From assembly GCA_035630195.1 (NCBI GenBank), contig DASQLD010000017.1:1-29176 (forward strand): a DNA stretch of 29,176 nucleotides. Direction: 5' to 3'. The position numbers and the translations under genes were made by a program. Numbering within the stretch: position 1 is the stretch's first letter; each line of letters begins with the position of its first letter. This document shows, in pieces, positions 6,837-15,421 of this stretch. The notes beneath the pieces are model-generated. The model did no database searches and was not told where the DNA came from. It was given only the letters and a program-made list of their open reading frames with translations. This DNA is from DASQDN01 sp035630195 (GTDB lineage: Bacteria > Acidobacteriota > Terriglobia > Bryobacterales > Bryobacteraceae).

Positions 6837-8360
6837 TTGTCGCTCGAGCGAGAGCTAATTCAGCAAAGAACCCAACGTATCAGGGACATCGAAGGGCTCG
6901 GCTTCAAGCCATATGGGCAGCGCTTTGATGCCTCAGACTCCATCCCGTCGATTCTGACGGAGTATGGCCCTAAAGCCTCCGAAGAACTCGAAGTCAATCG
7001 CGTCCACGTGAAAGTTTCGGGTCGGATTATGACCGTTCGCAGAATGGGCAAGGCCGGCTTCGCGCACTTGATGCAGAATGGCGAAAAGCTTCAGATCTAC
7101 GTAAAGAAGGATGCTGTACCAGAACCTGATTACCAGCTTTGGGGATTGATCGATCTCGGCGACATCGTCGGCGCGGAGGGCTATCTTTTTCGTACGCGCA
7201 CCGGTGAGCTGAGCATACATGCTGAGAAGCTATACTTTCTATCGAAGATTCTTCTCGCTATGCCGGAAAAATGGCATGGACTCGAAGATGTGGAAACACG
7301 GTACCGTCAGCGTTATCTTGATCTCCTCGCGAACCCGGAAGTCCGACGATCGTTTATCACGCGCTCCAAGGTGATTTCGTCCTTCCGCCGACAACTCGAA
7401 GAACGGGAGTTCATCGAAGTCGAAACTCCGATGATGCAGTCCCTCTACGGCGGAGCCGGGGCAAGTCCTTTTGTCACCCATCACAACACTTTGGATATAG
7501 ATCTTTACCTGCGGATCGCGCCCGAGTTGTATCTTAAGCGGCTTCTGGTCGGTGGTCTAGAACGCGTTTACGAGATCAACCGTAATTTTCGGAACGAGGG
7601 GATCTCGACTCGGCACAATCCGGAATTCACCATGCTTGAGTTCTATCAGGCGTACACGGATTACCGCGGTCTCATGGATCTATCCCGCGAAATGCTGCGT
7701 CAGGTGGCAATTGACGCAACGGGATCGTCGCAAGTAGAGTACGACGGCCGAACGATCGACTTCGACAACGTACATCGCCTGTCCATGCGTGAAGCGGTCA
7801 TGGAGTTCTGGAAAGGCCCCGAGAAGCCGAGCCATGATAACGTTTGCGACCCGGAGTGGCTATCACGACACTCTCGGGAGCACACCGCCGGGGAGCGACT
7901 CGTCGATATCTTCGAACGAGTTTGCGAAGAGCATCTGTTTCAGCCGACGATCATCTATGATTACCCCGTAGAAGCTTCGCCCCTCGCCAAGAACAAGCCG
8001 GACGATCCTGAGTTCGTTGAGCGGTTCGAGATCTATGTCGCGGGCATGGAAATCGGCAATGCATATACAGAACTCAACGATCCTCAGGAACAGCGCCGCC
8101 GCTTCGAAATGCAGCTCGGGATGGCGGAGCGTGGTGACGAAGAGGCGCACCGCATGGACGAGGATTATTTGCGAGCTCTCTCGTACGGAATGCCTCCTGC
8201 TGGTGGAGAGGGGATCGGAATCGATCGCCTCGCAATGATCATGACGGGATCGAAGTCGATTCGCGACGTGATATTGTTTCCGCTGCTTCGGCCGGAAGGG
8301 GAGATCGGCATCGCTGAAGATCTCCGCGCTGCCGAAAACGGCGTGAAAGATTCGGCGTGA
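6837..8360 (+). CDS. lysS: Lysyl-tRNA synthetase, class II
   Basis: The enzyme charges tRNA-Lys with lysine using ATP. At 507 residues it has the family's usual length. The N-terminal OB-fold anticodon-binding domain includes VHVKVSGRIMTVRRMGKAGF. The class II catalytic core has motif 1 (EREFIEVETPMMQ and SLYGGAGASPF), motif 2 (RNFRNEGISTRHNPEFTMLE) and motif 3 (GGEGIGIDRLAMIMTGSKS, followed by IRDVILFPLLRPE). The start is TTG 6837, 6 nt after AGGGAG; the family's usual N-terminus (LERELIQQRTQRIRDIEGLG) begins right there. The stop overlaps the start of the lipoprotein-release permease by 4 bp (GTGA), so the two are translationally coupled. Confidence 0.97.
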   Translation: MSLERELIQQRTQRIRDIEGLGFKPYGQRFDASDSIPSILTEYGPKASEELEVNRVHVKVSGRIMTVRRMGKAGFAHLMQNGEKLQIYVKKDAVPEPDYQLWGLIDLGDIVGAEGYLFRTRTGELSIHAEKLYFLSKILLAMPEKWHGLEDVETRYRQRYLDLLANPEVRRSFITRSKVISSFRRQLEEREFIEVETPMMQSLYGGAGASPFVTHHNTLDIDLYLRIAPELYLKRLLVGGLERVYEINRNFRNEGISTRHNPEFTMLEFYQAYTDYRGLMDLSREMLRQVAIDATGSSQVEYDGRTIDFDNVHRLSMREAVMEFWKGPEKPSHDNVCDPEWLSRHSREHTAGERLVDIFERVCEEHLFQPTIIYDYPVEASPLAKNKPDDPEFVERFEIYVAGMEIGNAYTELNDPQEQRRRFEMQLGMAERGDEEAHRMDEDYLRALSYGMPPAGGEGIGIDRLAMIMTGSKSIRDVILFPLLRPEGEIGIAEDLRAAENGVKDSA

Positions 8361-9589
8361 AAGACTTCGAGCTTTTCGTAGCGATACGCTATCTACGGGC
8401 TAAGCGAAAGCAGGCCGTGATTTCTGTCATCACGATCATCTCGATCCTCGGAGTCGCAGCGGGCGTGATGGCATTGGTAGTCGCGCTGGCGATCAATAAC
8501 GGTTTTCGCAGCACCTTGCAAAGAAACCTGCTTGGAGCAACTGCCCATGTCAGCATTCTCGAGAAGGAGCCTGGCTACGGCATCGAAAACTGGCGCGAAA
8601 CGGTTGAACGCGTACGTAAGCTGCCCGGAGTCAGCGGCGCTTCGCCGTCGCTCTACGGCCAAGTCATGGTGATCGGACCAAGACAATCGATGGGAGCTAC
8701 GCTCAAGGGTGTCGATCCGGTGCTAGCAGCGCAGCAGAATGAGATGTTGACGCGTCTGAAAGAAGGCTCGCTCAAAGGCATCGAACAGCACGAGGGTATC
8801 CCAGGAATTATTCTAGGTTCGAAACTTGCGCAGAGCACGGGCATGATGCTGGGAAGTGTCGTTCGCATTCTATCTCCACAAGGAGAGATGACCCCGGTTG
8901 GGATGCGCGTAACCGAGCACAGATTTCGCGTAGTCGGGATCTTCGAATCAGGCTTCTTCGAACTCGACGCGCTATGGGCGTTCACCAGTATTCAATCCGC
9001 ACAGGTTGTGATGAACGTGGAAGACGTCATCAATTCGGTGGAATTACGTGTAGCCGACATCTATAAAGCGCCGGAGATTGCCGCAGAGCTGAACCAGACG
9101 GTTGGTCCTAAGCTGGCTGCGACACATTGGATGGAGCAAAACAAGCCGATACTGAGCGCGCTTCGCATGGAAAAGGTTGTGACAGTCATCACGATCGGGC
9201 TGATTCAGCTTGTCAGCGCGCTGAACATTCTAATCGCGCTGGTCATGATGGTGATGGAGAAGCACAAGGACATCGCTATCCTGATGTCCATGGGCGCCCG
9301 TGATCAGCAGATACGGCGCATCTTTATGCTTCAGGGAGTTGTTATCGGTGTGGTCGGTTCCATCATTGGACTGATCGCTGGATACACACTTTCCTGGCTG
9401 GCGAATCGCTATCAGTGGGTCCGTCTCGATCAGGAAGTTTATTCGCTTGCATTCGTTCCGTTCGAACCGCGGGGCTTCGATGCTCTGTGGATCGCCGCTG
9501 TCGCGATCGGAGTTAGCTTCATTGCAACGATCTATCCCGCCCGAAACGCGACCCGCATTGTTCCAGTTGAAGCCCTAAGATACGAGTGA
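8357..9589 (+). CDS. FtsX/LolC-LolE family permease of a lipoprotein-releasing ABC transporter, 410 aa
   Basis: This inner-membrane permease belongs to the MacB/FtsX superfamily; with LolD it would extract lipoproteins from the inner membrane for delivery to the outer membrane. It shows an N-terminal membrane segment (about 20-50, AVISVITIISILGVAAGVMA), a periplasmic MacB-PCD-like domain (about 55-260, with GVSGASPSLYGQVMV and GIPGIILGSKLA) and three C-terminal segments (VTVITIGLIQLVSALNILIA; GVVIGVVGSIIGLIAGYTL; DALWIAAVAIGVSFIATIY) ending in the typical YPARNATRIVPVEALRYE. Length matches LolC and LolE, which cannot be told apart here. No LolD ATPase is present in the window. The GTG start overlaps the lysS stop. 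Confidence 0.88.
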   Translation: MKDFELFVAIRYLRAKRKQAVISVITIISILGVAAGVMALVVALAINNGFRSTLQRNLLGATAHVSILEKEPGYGIENWRETVERVRKLPGVSGASPSLYGQVMVIGPRQSMGATLKGVDPVLAAQQNEMLTRLKEGSLKGIEQHEGIPGIILGSKLAQSTGMMLGSVVRILSPQGEMTPVGMRVTEHRFRVVGIFESGFFELDALWAFTSIQSAQVVMNVEDVINSVELRVADIYKAPEIAAELNQTVGPKLAATHWMEQNKPILSALRMEKVVTVITIGLIQLVSALNILIALVMMVMEKHKDIAILMSMGARDQQIRRIFMLQGVVIGVVGSIIGLIAGYTLSWLANRYQWVRLDQEVYSLAFVPFEPRGFDALWIAAVAIGVSFIATIYPARNATRIVPVEALRYE

Positions 9590-9599
9590 CGTCGGGGAG

Positions 9600-10664
9600 T
9601 CACGCGCCTCGCAGCATCGCATCTAAGAACGACCGGACAGCTACCACGAGATGGTCGTAACTGCTCCTTACTTCTGCGGCTAGCTGACGGTTGTAGGCTC
9701 GTGCGAGCGAACCATGGACGAGGAAGTCACCGTGTTTGAAGTGGGGAATGGAAACGTCCGTGTGTTCTCGCAAATAGCGGTCCCACGTAGAAAATCTGGG
9801 ACTTCTTTCGGCGGAGGCGGCAACGAGAACGGGCGCCGTGACGGGCTTCAGACTCGCAAATCGGCTCCGCAAAGATCTGTGTCCTTCGAAATCTTCAGGC
9901 GTATATTCCAGAGTTGTGTCCAGACTAACCACAGCGCTCAATGGGGGAGATGGTCGCTGTCCGAGCCATTCCAACAGATATTGAGCCCCCATGCTGTGAC
10001 CTATGGCGCCGACTTTGGACGCATCGGTAAACGGCAAACTTCGCGCGTGCTTCAACAAGAACGCCAAGTCGTGCCAGGATGTTTCGGGTCCGACATAGTT
10101 GTTGCTCACATGCTGCCCATCGGCTGATTGGAAAGCACTCGTGATCACGACATACCCGTGACTTGCCAGGTACTCCAACATGACAGAATTTTCTTCGAAC
10201 GAGCCCGCGGCTCCGGCATGATATAAGATGATCGGAAATTTTCCCGTGGCCGCCCGGGCCACTCGGTGGGCCATGATCGGCTTCGAGAGCAGGACCTCGG
10301 CAAACCTACGCTCGTTTGGATTGAGTTTGGTCCACTTCTTGCGGAATAGATCGTCGCTCAGCGTATCAAGGAGAAATCGCTCGAGGTTCGAGACGAAGTT
10401 TGGATATTGCGGGAGCGGCGGGATCTTCAGGTAGTCGCCATATCGCAGCCGATCCGACGCATCATGCTGCGCCGGATACCACATATTGACGAGAATCGGC
10501 CTGACACTTCCACCGGCGTCGAAACTTCTGCTTGGATCGAATTCGAAATAGGACCGATAGCCGATGGAATACGGACCAGGTTTCAAGCCGCCCCACAGCA
10601 GCGGATCCTGATTCTGTCCACAGGCTGTGATTGCCAGAGTACAGGCAATCCAAATGCTTCGCAT
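9600..10664 (-). CDS. Lipoprotein alpha/beta hydrolase (PAF-acetylhydrolase-like), 354 aa
   Basis: This is a serine hydrolase of the dienelactone/PAF-acetylhydrolase-like group, probably anchored to a membrane. The N-terminus MRSIWIACTLAITACGQ is a lipoprotein signal with lipobox ITAC, so Cys would be the lipidated first residue. The core has PIILYHAGAAGSFEENS (oxyanion region), SHGYVVITSAFQSADG and the nucleophile elbow GAIGHSMGAQYLLEW (Ser about 224); a plausible acid is in VVSLDTTLEY and the His in FKHGDFLVHG. A TTG at 10676 would add four residues, but ATG 10664 has a GGAG site 7-8 nt upstream, so it is preferred. It diverges from the enolase-superfamily gene with 35 bp between. The substrate is unknown. 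Confidence 0.8.
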   Translation of the reverse strand: MRSIWIACTLAITACGQNQDPLLWGGLKPGPYSIGYRSYFEFDPSRSFDAGGSVRPILVNMWYPAQHDASDRLRYGDYLKIPPLPQYPNFVSNLERFLLDTLSDDLFRKKWTKLNPNERRFAEVLLSKPIMAHRVARAATGKFPIILYHAGAAGSFEENSVMLEYLASHGYVVITSAFQSADGQHVSNNYVGPETSWHDLAFLLKHARSLPFTDASKVGAIGHSMGAQYLLEWLGQRPSPPLSAVVSLDTTLEYTPEDFEGHRSLRSRFASLKPVTAPVLVAASAERSPRFSTWDRYLREHTDVSIPHFKHGDFLVHGSLARAYNRQLAAEVRSSYDHLVVAVRSFLDAMLRGA

Positions 10665-10699
10665 TGATAACTCCAATCAGAATACAATCTTGGGTGACC

Positions 10700-11950
10700 A
10701 TGTTTCGCAGATCGTTCTTGAAATCCCTGGCCGCGGCTCCGGCTGCCGCGATTCTTCGCCCGCAGGCAGTCGAGGCGGCGCTACCGAAGATGAAGATCAC
10801 GAAAGTAACGATCTTCCGCCCGCCGAATCTGAACGAACTTTTTAACCAAAGCAACATGGTTGTGACTGTTGAGACTGATGCGGGAATCACCGGTGTCGGT
10901 GAGGGTGGAGCCAAGGACACGCTCGAACAGTGCGCCGGCACCCTCATCGGCAAGAACCCGTTTCGGATCGAGGCTCTTTGGCAAGAGATGTACATTGCGT
11001 GGTTCTACCCTCCGGGTCGGGAGAAGATTCACGCGCTCGGCGCGCTGGACATGGCCCTATGGGATATCAAGGGTAAGGCTCTGGGCCTACCGATTCACGA
11101 ATTGCTCGGCGGTACGGTTCGCAATCACTGCGAATGCTACGCCACTGGTGGAGGACGTCCAGCCAACACACCTGCCGGCACACCGCCAGCCCGGCTCAGC
11201 CTGAAAGACAGAGCACGAGCGACGATGGAGGCTGGATACCGGGCGTTCCGCATGGGGGCAGGTGACACGCGCGTTGGGGAGGTGTTCAACACTCATGAGC
11301 GCGTCCGTAAAGTCGCCCAGGACTGCAAAGAGGTCCGTGAAGGTGTCGGTCCAAATGGCGATTGGTGCATCGACTTTCATCAACGCTTCGACTATTCCGA
11401 CGCCGTGCGGGCATGCCGTCTCATCGAAGAATATGAACCGTACTTCGTCGAAGATCCCGTCCGCGATGAACATGCCCATCAGGATCTCCCCAAGCTCCGT
11501 CAAATGACCACAGTGCCGTTGACGCATGGCGAAGAGTGGGGCCAACGCTATGACTTCAACAAGCTAGTCGAGAATCACGACATCGACTACATTCGCGCGA
11601 CACTGCCGAACGTCGGCGGCATCACCGAAATGATGAAGATCGCTGCGATCTGCGAGACTCATGCTGTCGGAATCGTTCCTCACTTCACAGGGCCGATTGC
11701 CACTGCTGCCTTGGTAAACTGCCTTTCGACATTTCCGGGTCCGGTCCTCATGGAATACAACTACGGCGGTCGGCCCATTGACTACTTGCCTCAATGTCTC
11801 GATTTCAAGGATGGCAAGGCGCTACCCAATCAACGTCCGGGTTTAGGAACCACTCTCGAGATGAAACTGCTCACAAAGATCGGCGAAGTGACTCAGCCAG
11901 GCCGCAGCAACGTATTCATCCGTCCTGATGGATCTCTGACGCACTGGTAG
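10700..11950 (+). CDS. Tat-signal enolase-superfamily enzyme (mandelate racemase / sugar-acid dehydratase type), 416 aa
   Basis: Members of this superfamily abstract a proton next to a carboxylate using a Mg2+ site; sugar-acid dehydratases and racemases are the closest types. The N-terminus MFRRSFLKSLAAAPAAAILR is a Tat-type signal (RR-x-FLK). The capping domain (about 35-150) includes VTVETDAGITGVGEGG and ALGALDMALWDIKGKALGLP. Barrel ligands are visible as WCIDFHQRFD (Asp), YFVEDPVRDE (Glu) and LTHGEEWGQ (Glu), followed by IDYIRATLPNVGGITEMMKI and a catalytic His candidate in GIVPHFTGPIATAA. The frame extends to 10631, but that extension lacks family features and ATG 10700 starts exactly at the Tat signal. 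It lies 6 bp before the SRPBCC gene. Mannonate or galactonate-type activity is a guess. Confidence 0.85.
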   Translation: MFRRSFLKSLAAAPAAAILRPQAVEAALPKMKITKVTIFRPPNLNELFNQSNMVVTVETDAGITGVGEGGAKDTLEQCAGTLIGKNPFRIEALWQEMYIAWFYPPGREKIHALGALDMALWDIKGKALGLPIHELLGGTVRNHCECYATGGGRPANTPAGTPPARLSLKDRARATMEAGYRAFRMGAGDTRVGEVFNTHERVRKVAQDCKEVREGVGPNGDWCIDFHQRFDYSDAVRACRLIEEYEPYFVEDPVRDEHAHQDLPKLRQMTTVPLTHGEEWGQRYDFNKLVENHDIDYIRATLPNVGGITEMMKIAAICETHAVGIVPHFTGPIATAALVNCLSTFPGPVLMEYNYGGRPIDYLPQCLDFKDGKALPNQRPGLGTTLEMKLLTKIGEVTQPGRSNVFIRPDGSLTHW

Positions 11951-11956
11951 GACAAC

Positions 11957-12490
11957 ATGGTTAAGAAGATCCTGCTCGCGCTTATCGCAATCTTGGCGCT
12001 TCTGGCCGTTGTTATAGCAATGCGTCCCGCGCACTTTCGCATTGTTCGTTCGACAACGGTGGCAGCTCCTATGTCGACAGTCTTCCCGCTAATCAACGAT
12101 TTCCATAGATGGAATACATGGTCACCCTGGGCCAAGCTCGATCCGACGATGAAAAAGTCAATCGAGGGGCCTTCCGCGGGCGTCGGCTCAATCTACACCT
12201 GGTCGGGCAACAACGACGTCGGAGAAGGACGCATGACAATTCTCGAGAGCGACCCGGATCAACGAGTGCGAATCCGTTTGGAGTTCATCAAACCATTCGC
12301 TGCCACAAACCTGACCGAGCTTACGCTCAGGCCGGAGGGCTCCGGAACCCTAGTCAATTGGGAAATGACGGGCGAAAACAACTTTATGTCGAAGGCTTTC
12401 GATCTTTTTATGAATATGGACAAGACCGTTGGAGCCGATTTTGAAAAGGGTCTGGCACAACTGAGAACCGTTGCCGAACAACGCCAGTGA
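11957..12490 (+). CDS. Membrane-anchored SRPBCC (START/polyketide-cyclase-like) protein, 177 aa
   Basis: An N-terminal hydrophobic segment (ILLALIAILALLAVVIA, about residues 5-21) anchors or exports the protein. It is followed by one SRPBCC fold: HFRIVRSTTVAAPMSTVFPL, INDFHRWNTWSPWAKLDPTM, GVGSIYTWSGNNDVGEGRMT, RVRIRLEFIKPF, TLVNWEMTGENNFM and a long C-terminal helix (VGADFEKGLAQLRTVAEQ). The DFHRWNTWSPW motif is characteristic of this cyclase/dehydrase-like group, which binds hydrophobic ligands; the ligand here is unknown. The ATG lies 6 bp after the enolase-superfamily stop, so both are likely one unit. Confidence 0.8.
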   Translation: MVKKILLALIAILALLAVVIAMRPAHFRIVRSTTVAAPMSTVFPLINDFHRWNTWSPWAKLDPTMKKSIEGPSAGVGSIYTWSGNNDVGEGRMTILESDPDQRVRIRLEFIKPFAATNLTELTLRPEGSGTLVNWEMTGENNFMSKAFDLFMNMDKTVGADFEKGLAQLRTVAEQRQ

Positions 12491-12541
12491 AACATGCACC
12501 GGCGCTTAATCCGTGCGGAGAATCGACACAATCTCGAGTCC

Positions 12542-12594
12542 GGCAGTGCTCGTGGCGGTCCCGGGGCCGGTTTACCCGGTGACAGAGCACTGCC
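12542..12594. terminator. Long hairpin between convergent SRPBCC and wrbA genes
   Basis: GGCAGTGCTC (12542-12551) and GAGCACTGCC (12585-12594) form a perfect 10-bp stem. The 33-nt loop can fold again by CCGGG (12561-12565) with CCCGG (12575-12579). It sits in the 173-bp gap between two converging genes. There is a pyrimidine-rich TTCTCT on the plus side but no T-run. It could be a bidirectional terminator or mRNA-end stabiliser. Confidence 0.5.
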
Positions 12595-12663
12595 TTCTCT
12601 ATGCGACTTCGGACATACTAGTACAAACTCAGATACACTCCGAAAAACGTACCAGCTTGTAAA

Positions 12664-13278
12664 CTAGCTTTTCACTAGTTTTGCTGTGATCTCCGCGACG
12701 TGCTTGCCCTGGAAAAGGGCGACCTCTAGCTCATTTTTGGTGGGCTGACGCGACCCGTCGCCTCCGGCCATGGTAGTGGCGCCGTATGGGGTGCCGCCGG
12801 AAATCTCGCCCATAAACGTCAGCCCCGGGCAAGTATATGGCACACCGACGATGATCATTCCGTGATGGAGCAAGGTTGTATGAAAGCTCGTCAGCGTCGT
12901 CTCCTGGCCTCCGTGCTGTGTCGCCGTCGAGGCGAACACGCTCGCGACTTTGCCCACCAACATGCCTTTGGCCCACATCTGCCCGGTCTGATCCAGGAAA
13001 TTGCGCATCTGTGCTGCCATATTGCCGAATCTCGTCGGTGTTCCGAAAATGATCGCGTCGGCGTCGGCCATCACCGCCGGATCGACTACCGGGATGTGAG
13101 CGAAAGCGGCCCTCGCCGCCTTGGCGCCAACCCGTTCGAGAGCTTCAGGCGGCACAAGCTCGGCAACCTGAAATATCGAGACCTCGGCGCCAGGAACCTG
13201 ACGTGCGCCTTCGGCAACCGCTTCTGCCATCTTGTATACGTGGCCGTACATGCTGTAAAAGATGATCTGGATCTTCAT
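12664..13278 (-). CDS. wrbA: NAD(P)H:quinone oxidoreductase, WrbA type
   Basis: WrbA proteins are FMN-binding flavodoxin-like enzymes that reduce quinones by two electrons using NAD(P)H and protect against redox stress. From ATG 13278 the protein has 204 residues, normal for WrbA. Motifs: IQIIFYSMYGHVYKMAEAVA (FMN phosphate loop), IIFGTPTRFGNMAAQMRNFL with DQTGQMW (isoalloxazine contact), SVFASTATQHGGQETTL, and HHGMIIVGVPYTCPG, then SGGTPYGATTMAGGDGSR. The frame runs on to 13491, but the extra 71 residues are not family-like. There is no clear Shine-Dalgarno. In the 161-bp upstream gap a perfect palindrome GCTTCGAAGC (13321-13330) lies near a TATACA element, a possible operator. It is a housekeeping redox enzyme and need not belong to the upstream cassette. 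Confidence 0.93.
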   Translation of the reverse strand: MKIQIIFYSMYGHVYKMAEAVAEGARQVPGAEVSIFQVAELVPPEALERVGAKAARAAFAHIPVVDPAVMADADAIIFGTPTRFGNMAAQMRNFLDQTGQMWAKGMLVGKVASVFASTATQHGGQETTLTSFHTTLLHHGMIIVGVPYTCPGLTFMGEISGGTPYGATTMAGGDGSRQPTKNELEVALFQGKHVAEITAKLVKS

Positions 13279-13439
13279 GCACCGTAAGGATAGCTCACCG
13301 GAAGGGATGGCATGTATACTGCTTCGAAGCGCAGGACCACTCGTCGCTTTTTTGCTGACCCTGTTCAAGTGACAAGGCGGGTTTAGCGTGGCGAGGTGTT
13401 TTTTAAAATGGTATTGAAATACGGGAAATGATCTTCCAG

Positions 13440-15404
13440 TCACGAACTTGCTGTTGCTGTCGAGCACCAGGCGCGCCAAAGCCGGCGACATTCCTGCTCG
13501 AACTCGCGCGCTCTACCCTGAATATCGGTAAGGGAGGATTTGGCCATCCGGTCTCGAAGGCTTGCGCGCACGGCTTGTAGCCGCCCAGGGTCATTGGCGA
13601 GAGCAGTCGCAATCTCTATAAACTGCGCCTCGGATTTTGCCGTGAGGTCGCTGAGCTCAACTTGAGCCAACAGACTGGCGCTTACGCGCCCCGCGAACGT
13701 GTTTCCAGCTTGAGTAACAACAGGAACGCCCATCCACAGACAGTCACACGTTGTTGCATGACCGCTAAATGGCAGCGTATCCAAAGCCATATCTACGCCG
13801 GAGATCGTGTTTAGATATTCTACTCCTCGGCGAGGGCCGGCGAAATCCATGCGATCCGCGCAGACACCTGCCTCGGTGAAGACGCCGCGTATCCATCGAA
13901 TGTCGCGGCTCTCCGGATCTTCGTAGGAGGTATTGTGATGTTGGAAAAGGATGCGTGAATCTTCGACGCCTTGAAGGACTGCGGCCATAAGCCGAAGGTT
14001 GATCTCGTTGAGCTTCGCAGTCTGTTGGAAAACCCCGAAGGTGATGAAGTCATGCCTGCGCCGCGAAAACGCCTCGACCTCCGGAGCGTCCATCGGCGGC
14101 TCATAGAGGAAAGCCCCGCCGGGCATTCGGACGAGCGGCTCGCTGTAGTGAGCATCCGTACCCTCCGGAGTAAGCACGGCATCGGTGAAGAATGCCTCAA
14201 CGCTGCGCAGTCCCGTAGTACAGGGATAGCCAGAGCGCACTACTTGTACGGGCGCAGGACGCAGACCGAAGATTCTCAATCGGCCGTGACTCTGGTGCCC
14301 GGAGCAGTCAACTAAAATGTCAATGGAGTCAGAGCAGATAATCTCGGCCGCTTCTTCGTCGGTTCGCCCGATCAGGCTCCGATGAACAGCCGGAGCCTCG
14401 TTCCTCAACGGGGGCTCGGTCGACAGCAGGTATACAAACGGATCGAATTGAGTCCGGTCAAGACTTCGAATCAAGGGGACCTGGAAACGCTCCGCCGGTG
14501 AATTATAGAGCTGAGCGGCAACAAATCCGATGCGGAGTTTCCGATCCGGGTTAGGATCGTTGATAAACGCAGCGTCCCTCTCCGGAGTTGGACTATGTGT
14601 CAGCGCCCAGAGCCGGTGCCATCGGAACAATGAAGCCTCCGATTCCCGTTCGTCGAACAGGCTCATCAATAGCAACGCCGAATGCAGGACCGGATCGGTG
14701 AGACCGAACGTGAATGCGAGATCGCGAGTCTTCAATGCTTCTTTTCTGTCATTGGTGTGCCAGGACGCAATCGCGAGTCTTACAAAGGAGGCCGCTCCCG
14801 GGGCCAGTTCCGTAAGCCGCAGCGCGTGACGCCTTGCCTCTTCGACGCGTCGCAAGCCAAGACATGCATCGGCAAGATGGAGACGAATCTGATCTGAATC
14901 AGGACACAAGTCGGCAGCGCGTGAGAGAACGCGATACGCCTCAGGCTCCCGACCGGCCATCCGGTATGCGCGTCCAAGGGTCTCGAGCGCCTTGCAGTTC
15001 GCAGGTTCGCGCTCCAGAACACCGCCGAGAATTTCAATAGCCGGCAGCGGTTCTCGGGCACCGCACAACGCTATGGCCAGGTGGACCCTGCAATAGAGGG
15101 CATCGGGATCGAGGTTGACAGCCTGGCGCAAACTCGCAATGGCGTCGCTCCAGCGGCCTAATATGATCTGCAAAGCGCCGAGGTTGTTATACCAGCCGGC
15201 AGTAGGATTTGATTGAACGGCGGACGCCAGGTATCGCGCAGCCGCCTCAGTATTTCCTTCGGACCAACAAACGACCCCGAGCGCATGCAGGGCGTCGGGG
15301 TCTTGCGGTGAACGATCCAGAATGCGCTCGCAGAAGATTTTCGCAGCGGCCCAGTCGTTCTGCTGCAGCGCATTCGAGAGTTGGGCCGCGTCAGAATCGG
15401 GCAA
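13440..15404 (-). CDS. TPR-containing O-GlcNAc-transferase-like (GT41 / SPINDLY) protein, 654 aa
   Basis: The enzyme is predicted to transfer a sugar from a nucleotide-sugar to Ser/Thr of target proteins in the cytoplasm. Residues about 1-250 form TPR units (for example ALHALGVVCWSEGNTEAAAR, WYNNLGALQIILGRWSDAIA, ALETLGRAYRMAGREPEAYR). Residues about 288-640 are the two GT-B lobes of GT41: LRIGFVAAQLYNSPAERFQV, DILVDCSGHQSHGRLRIFGL, RPAPVQVVRSGYPCTTGLRS, FGVFQQTAKLNEINLRLMAA (its Lys about 464 aligns with the UDP-phosphate-binding Lys of OGT), and DMALDTLPFSGHATTCDCLW, then MGVPVVTQAGNTFAGRVSAS. Key family segments are therefore intact. It starts 17 bp after the stop of the 125-aa gene, suggesting co-transcription. 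Whether the donor is UDP-GlcNAc cannot be read from sequence. Confidence 0.88.
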   Translation of the reverse strand: MPDSDAAQLSNALQQNDWAAAKIFCERILDRSPQDPDALHALGVVCWSEGNTEAAARYLASAVQSNPTAGWYNNLGALQIILGRWSDAIASLRQAVNLDPDALYCRVHLAIALCGAREPLPAIEILGGVLEREPANCKALETLGRAYRMAGREPEAYRVLSRAADLCPDSDQIRLHLADACLGLRRVEEARRHALRLTELAPGAASFVRLAIASWHTNDRKEALKTRDLAFTFGLTDPVLHSALLLMSLFDERESEASLFRWHRLWALTHSPTPERDAAFINDPNPDRKLRIGFVAAQLYNSPAERFQVPLIRSLDRTQFDPFVYLLSTEPPLRNEAPAVHRSLIGRTDEEAAEIICSDSIDILVDCSGHQSHGRLRIFGLRPAPVQVVRSGYPCTTGLRSVEAFFTDAVLTPEGTDAHYSEPLVRMPGGAFLYEPPMDAPEVEAFSRRRHDFITFGVFQQTAKLNEINLRLMAAVLQGVEDSRILFQHHNTSYEDPESRDIRWIRGVFTEAGVCADRMDFAGPRRGVEYLNTISGVDMALDTLPFSGHATTCDCLWMGVPVVTQAGNTFAGRVSASLLAQVELSDLTAKSEAQFIEIATALANDPGRLQAVRASLRDRMAKSSLTDIQGRAREFEQECRRLWRAWCSTATASS

Positions 15405-15421
15405 GGGCGTTGTCCAGGAGC

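Noticed and set aside
9586..9603. GTGAC/GTCAC hairpin between the permease and the hydrolase ends
   Set aside because: Only a 5-bp stem with an 8-nt loop and no T-run; it may be chance.
10631..10699. N-terminal extension of the enolase-superfamily gene
   Set aside because: The Tat signal starts exactly at ATG 10700; the extension overlaps the divergent hydrolase start.
13279..13491. 71-residue extension of WrbA
   Set aside because: WrbA aligns from ATG 13278; the extension overlaps the end of the OGT-like gene in another frame.
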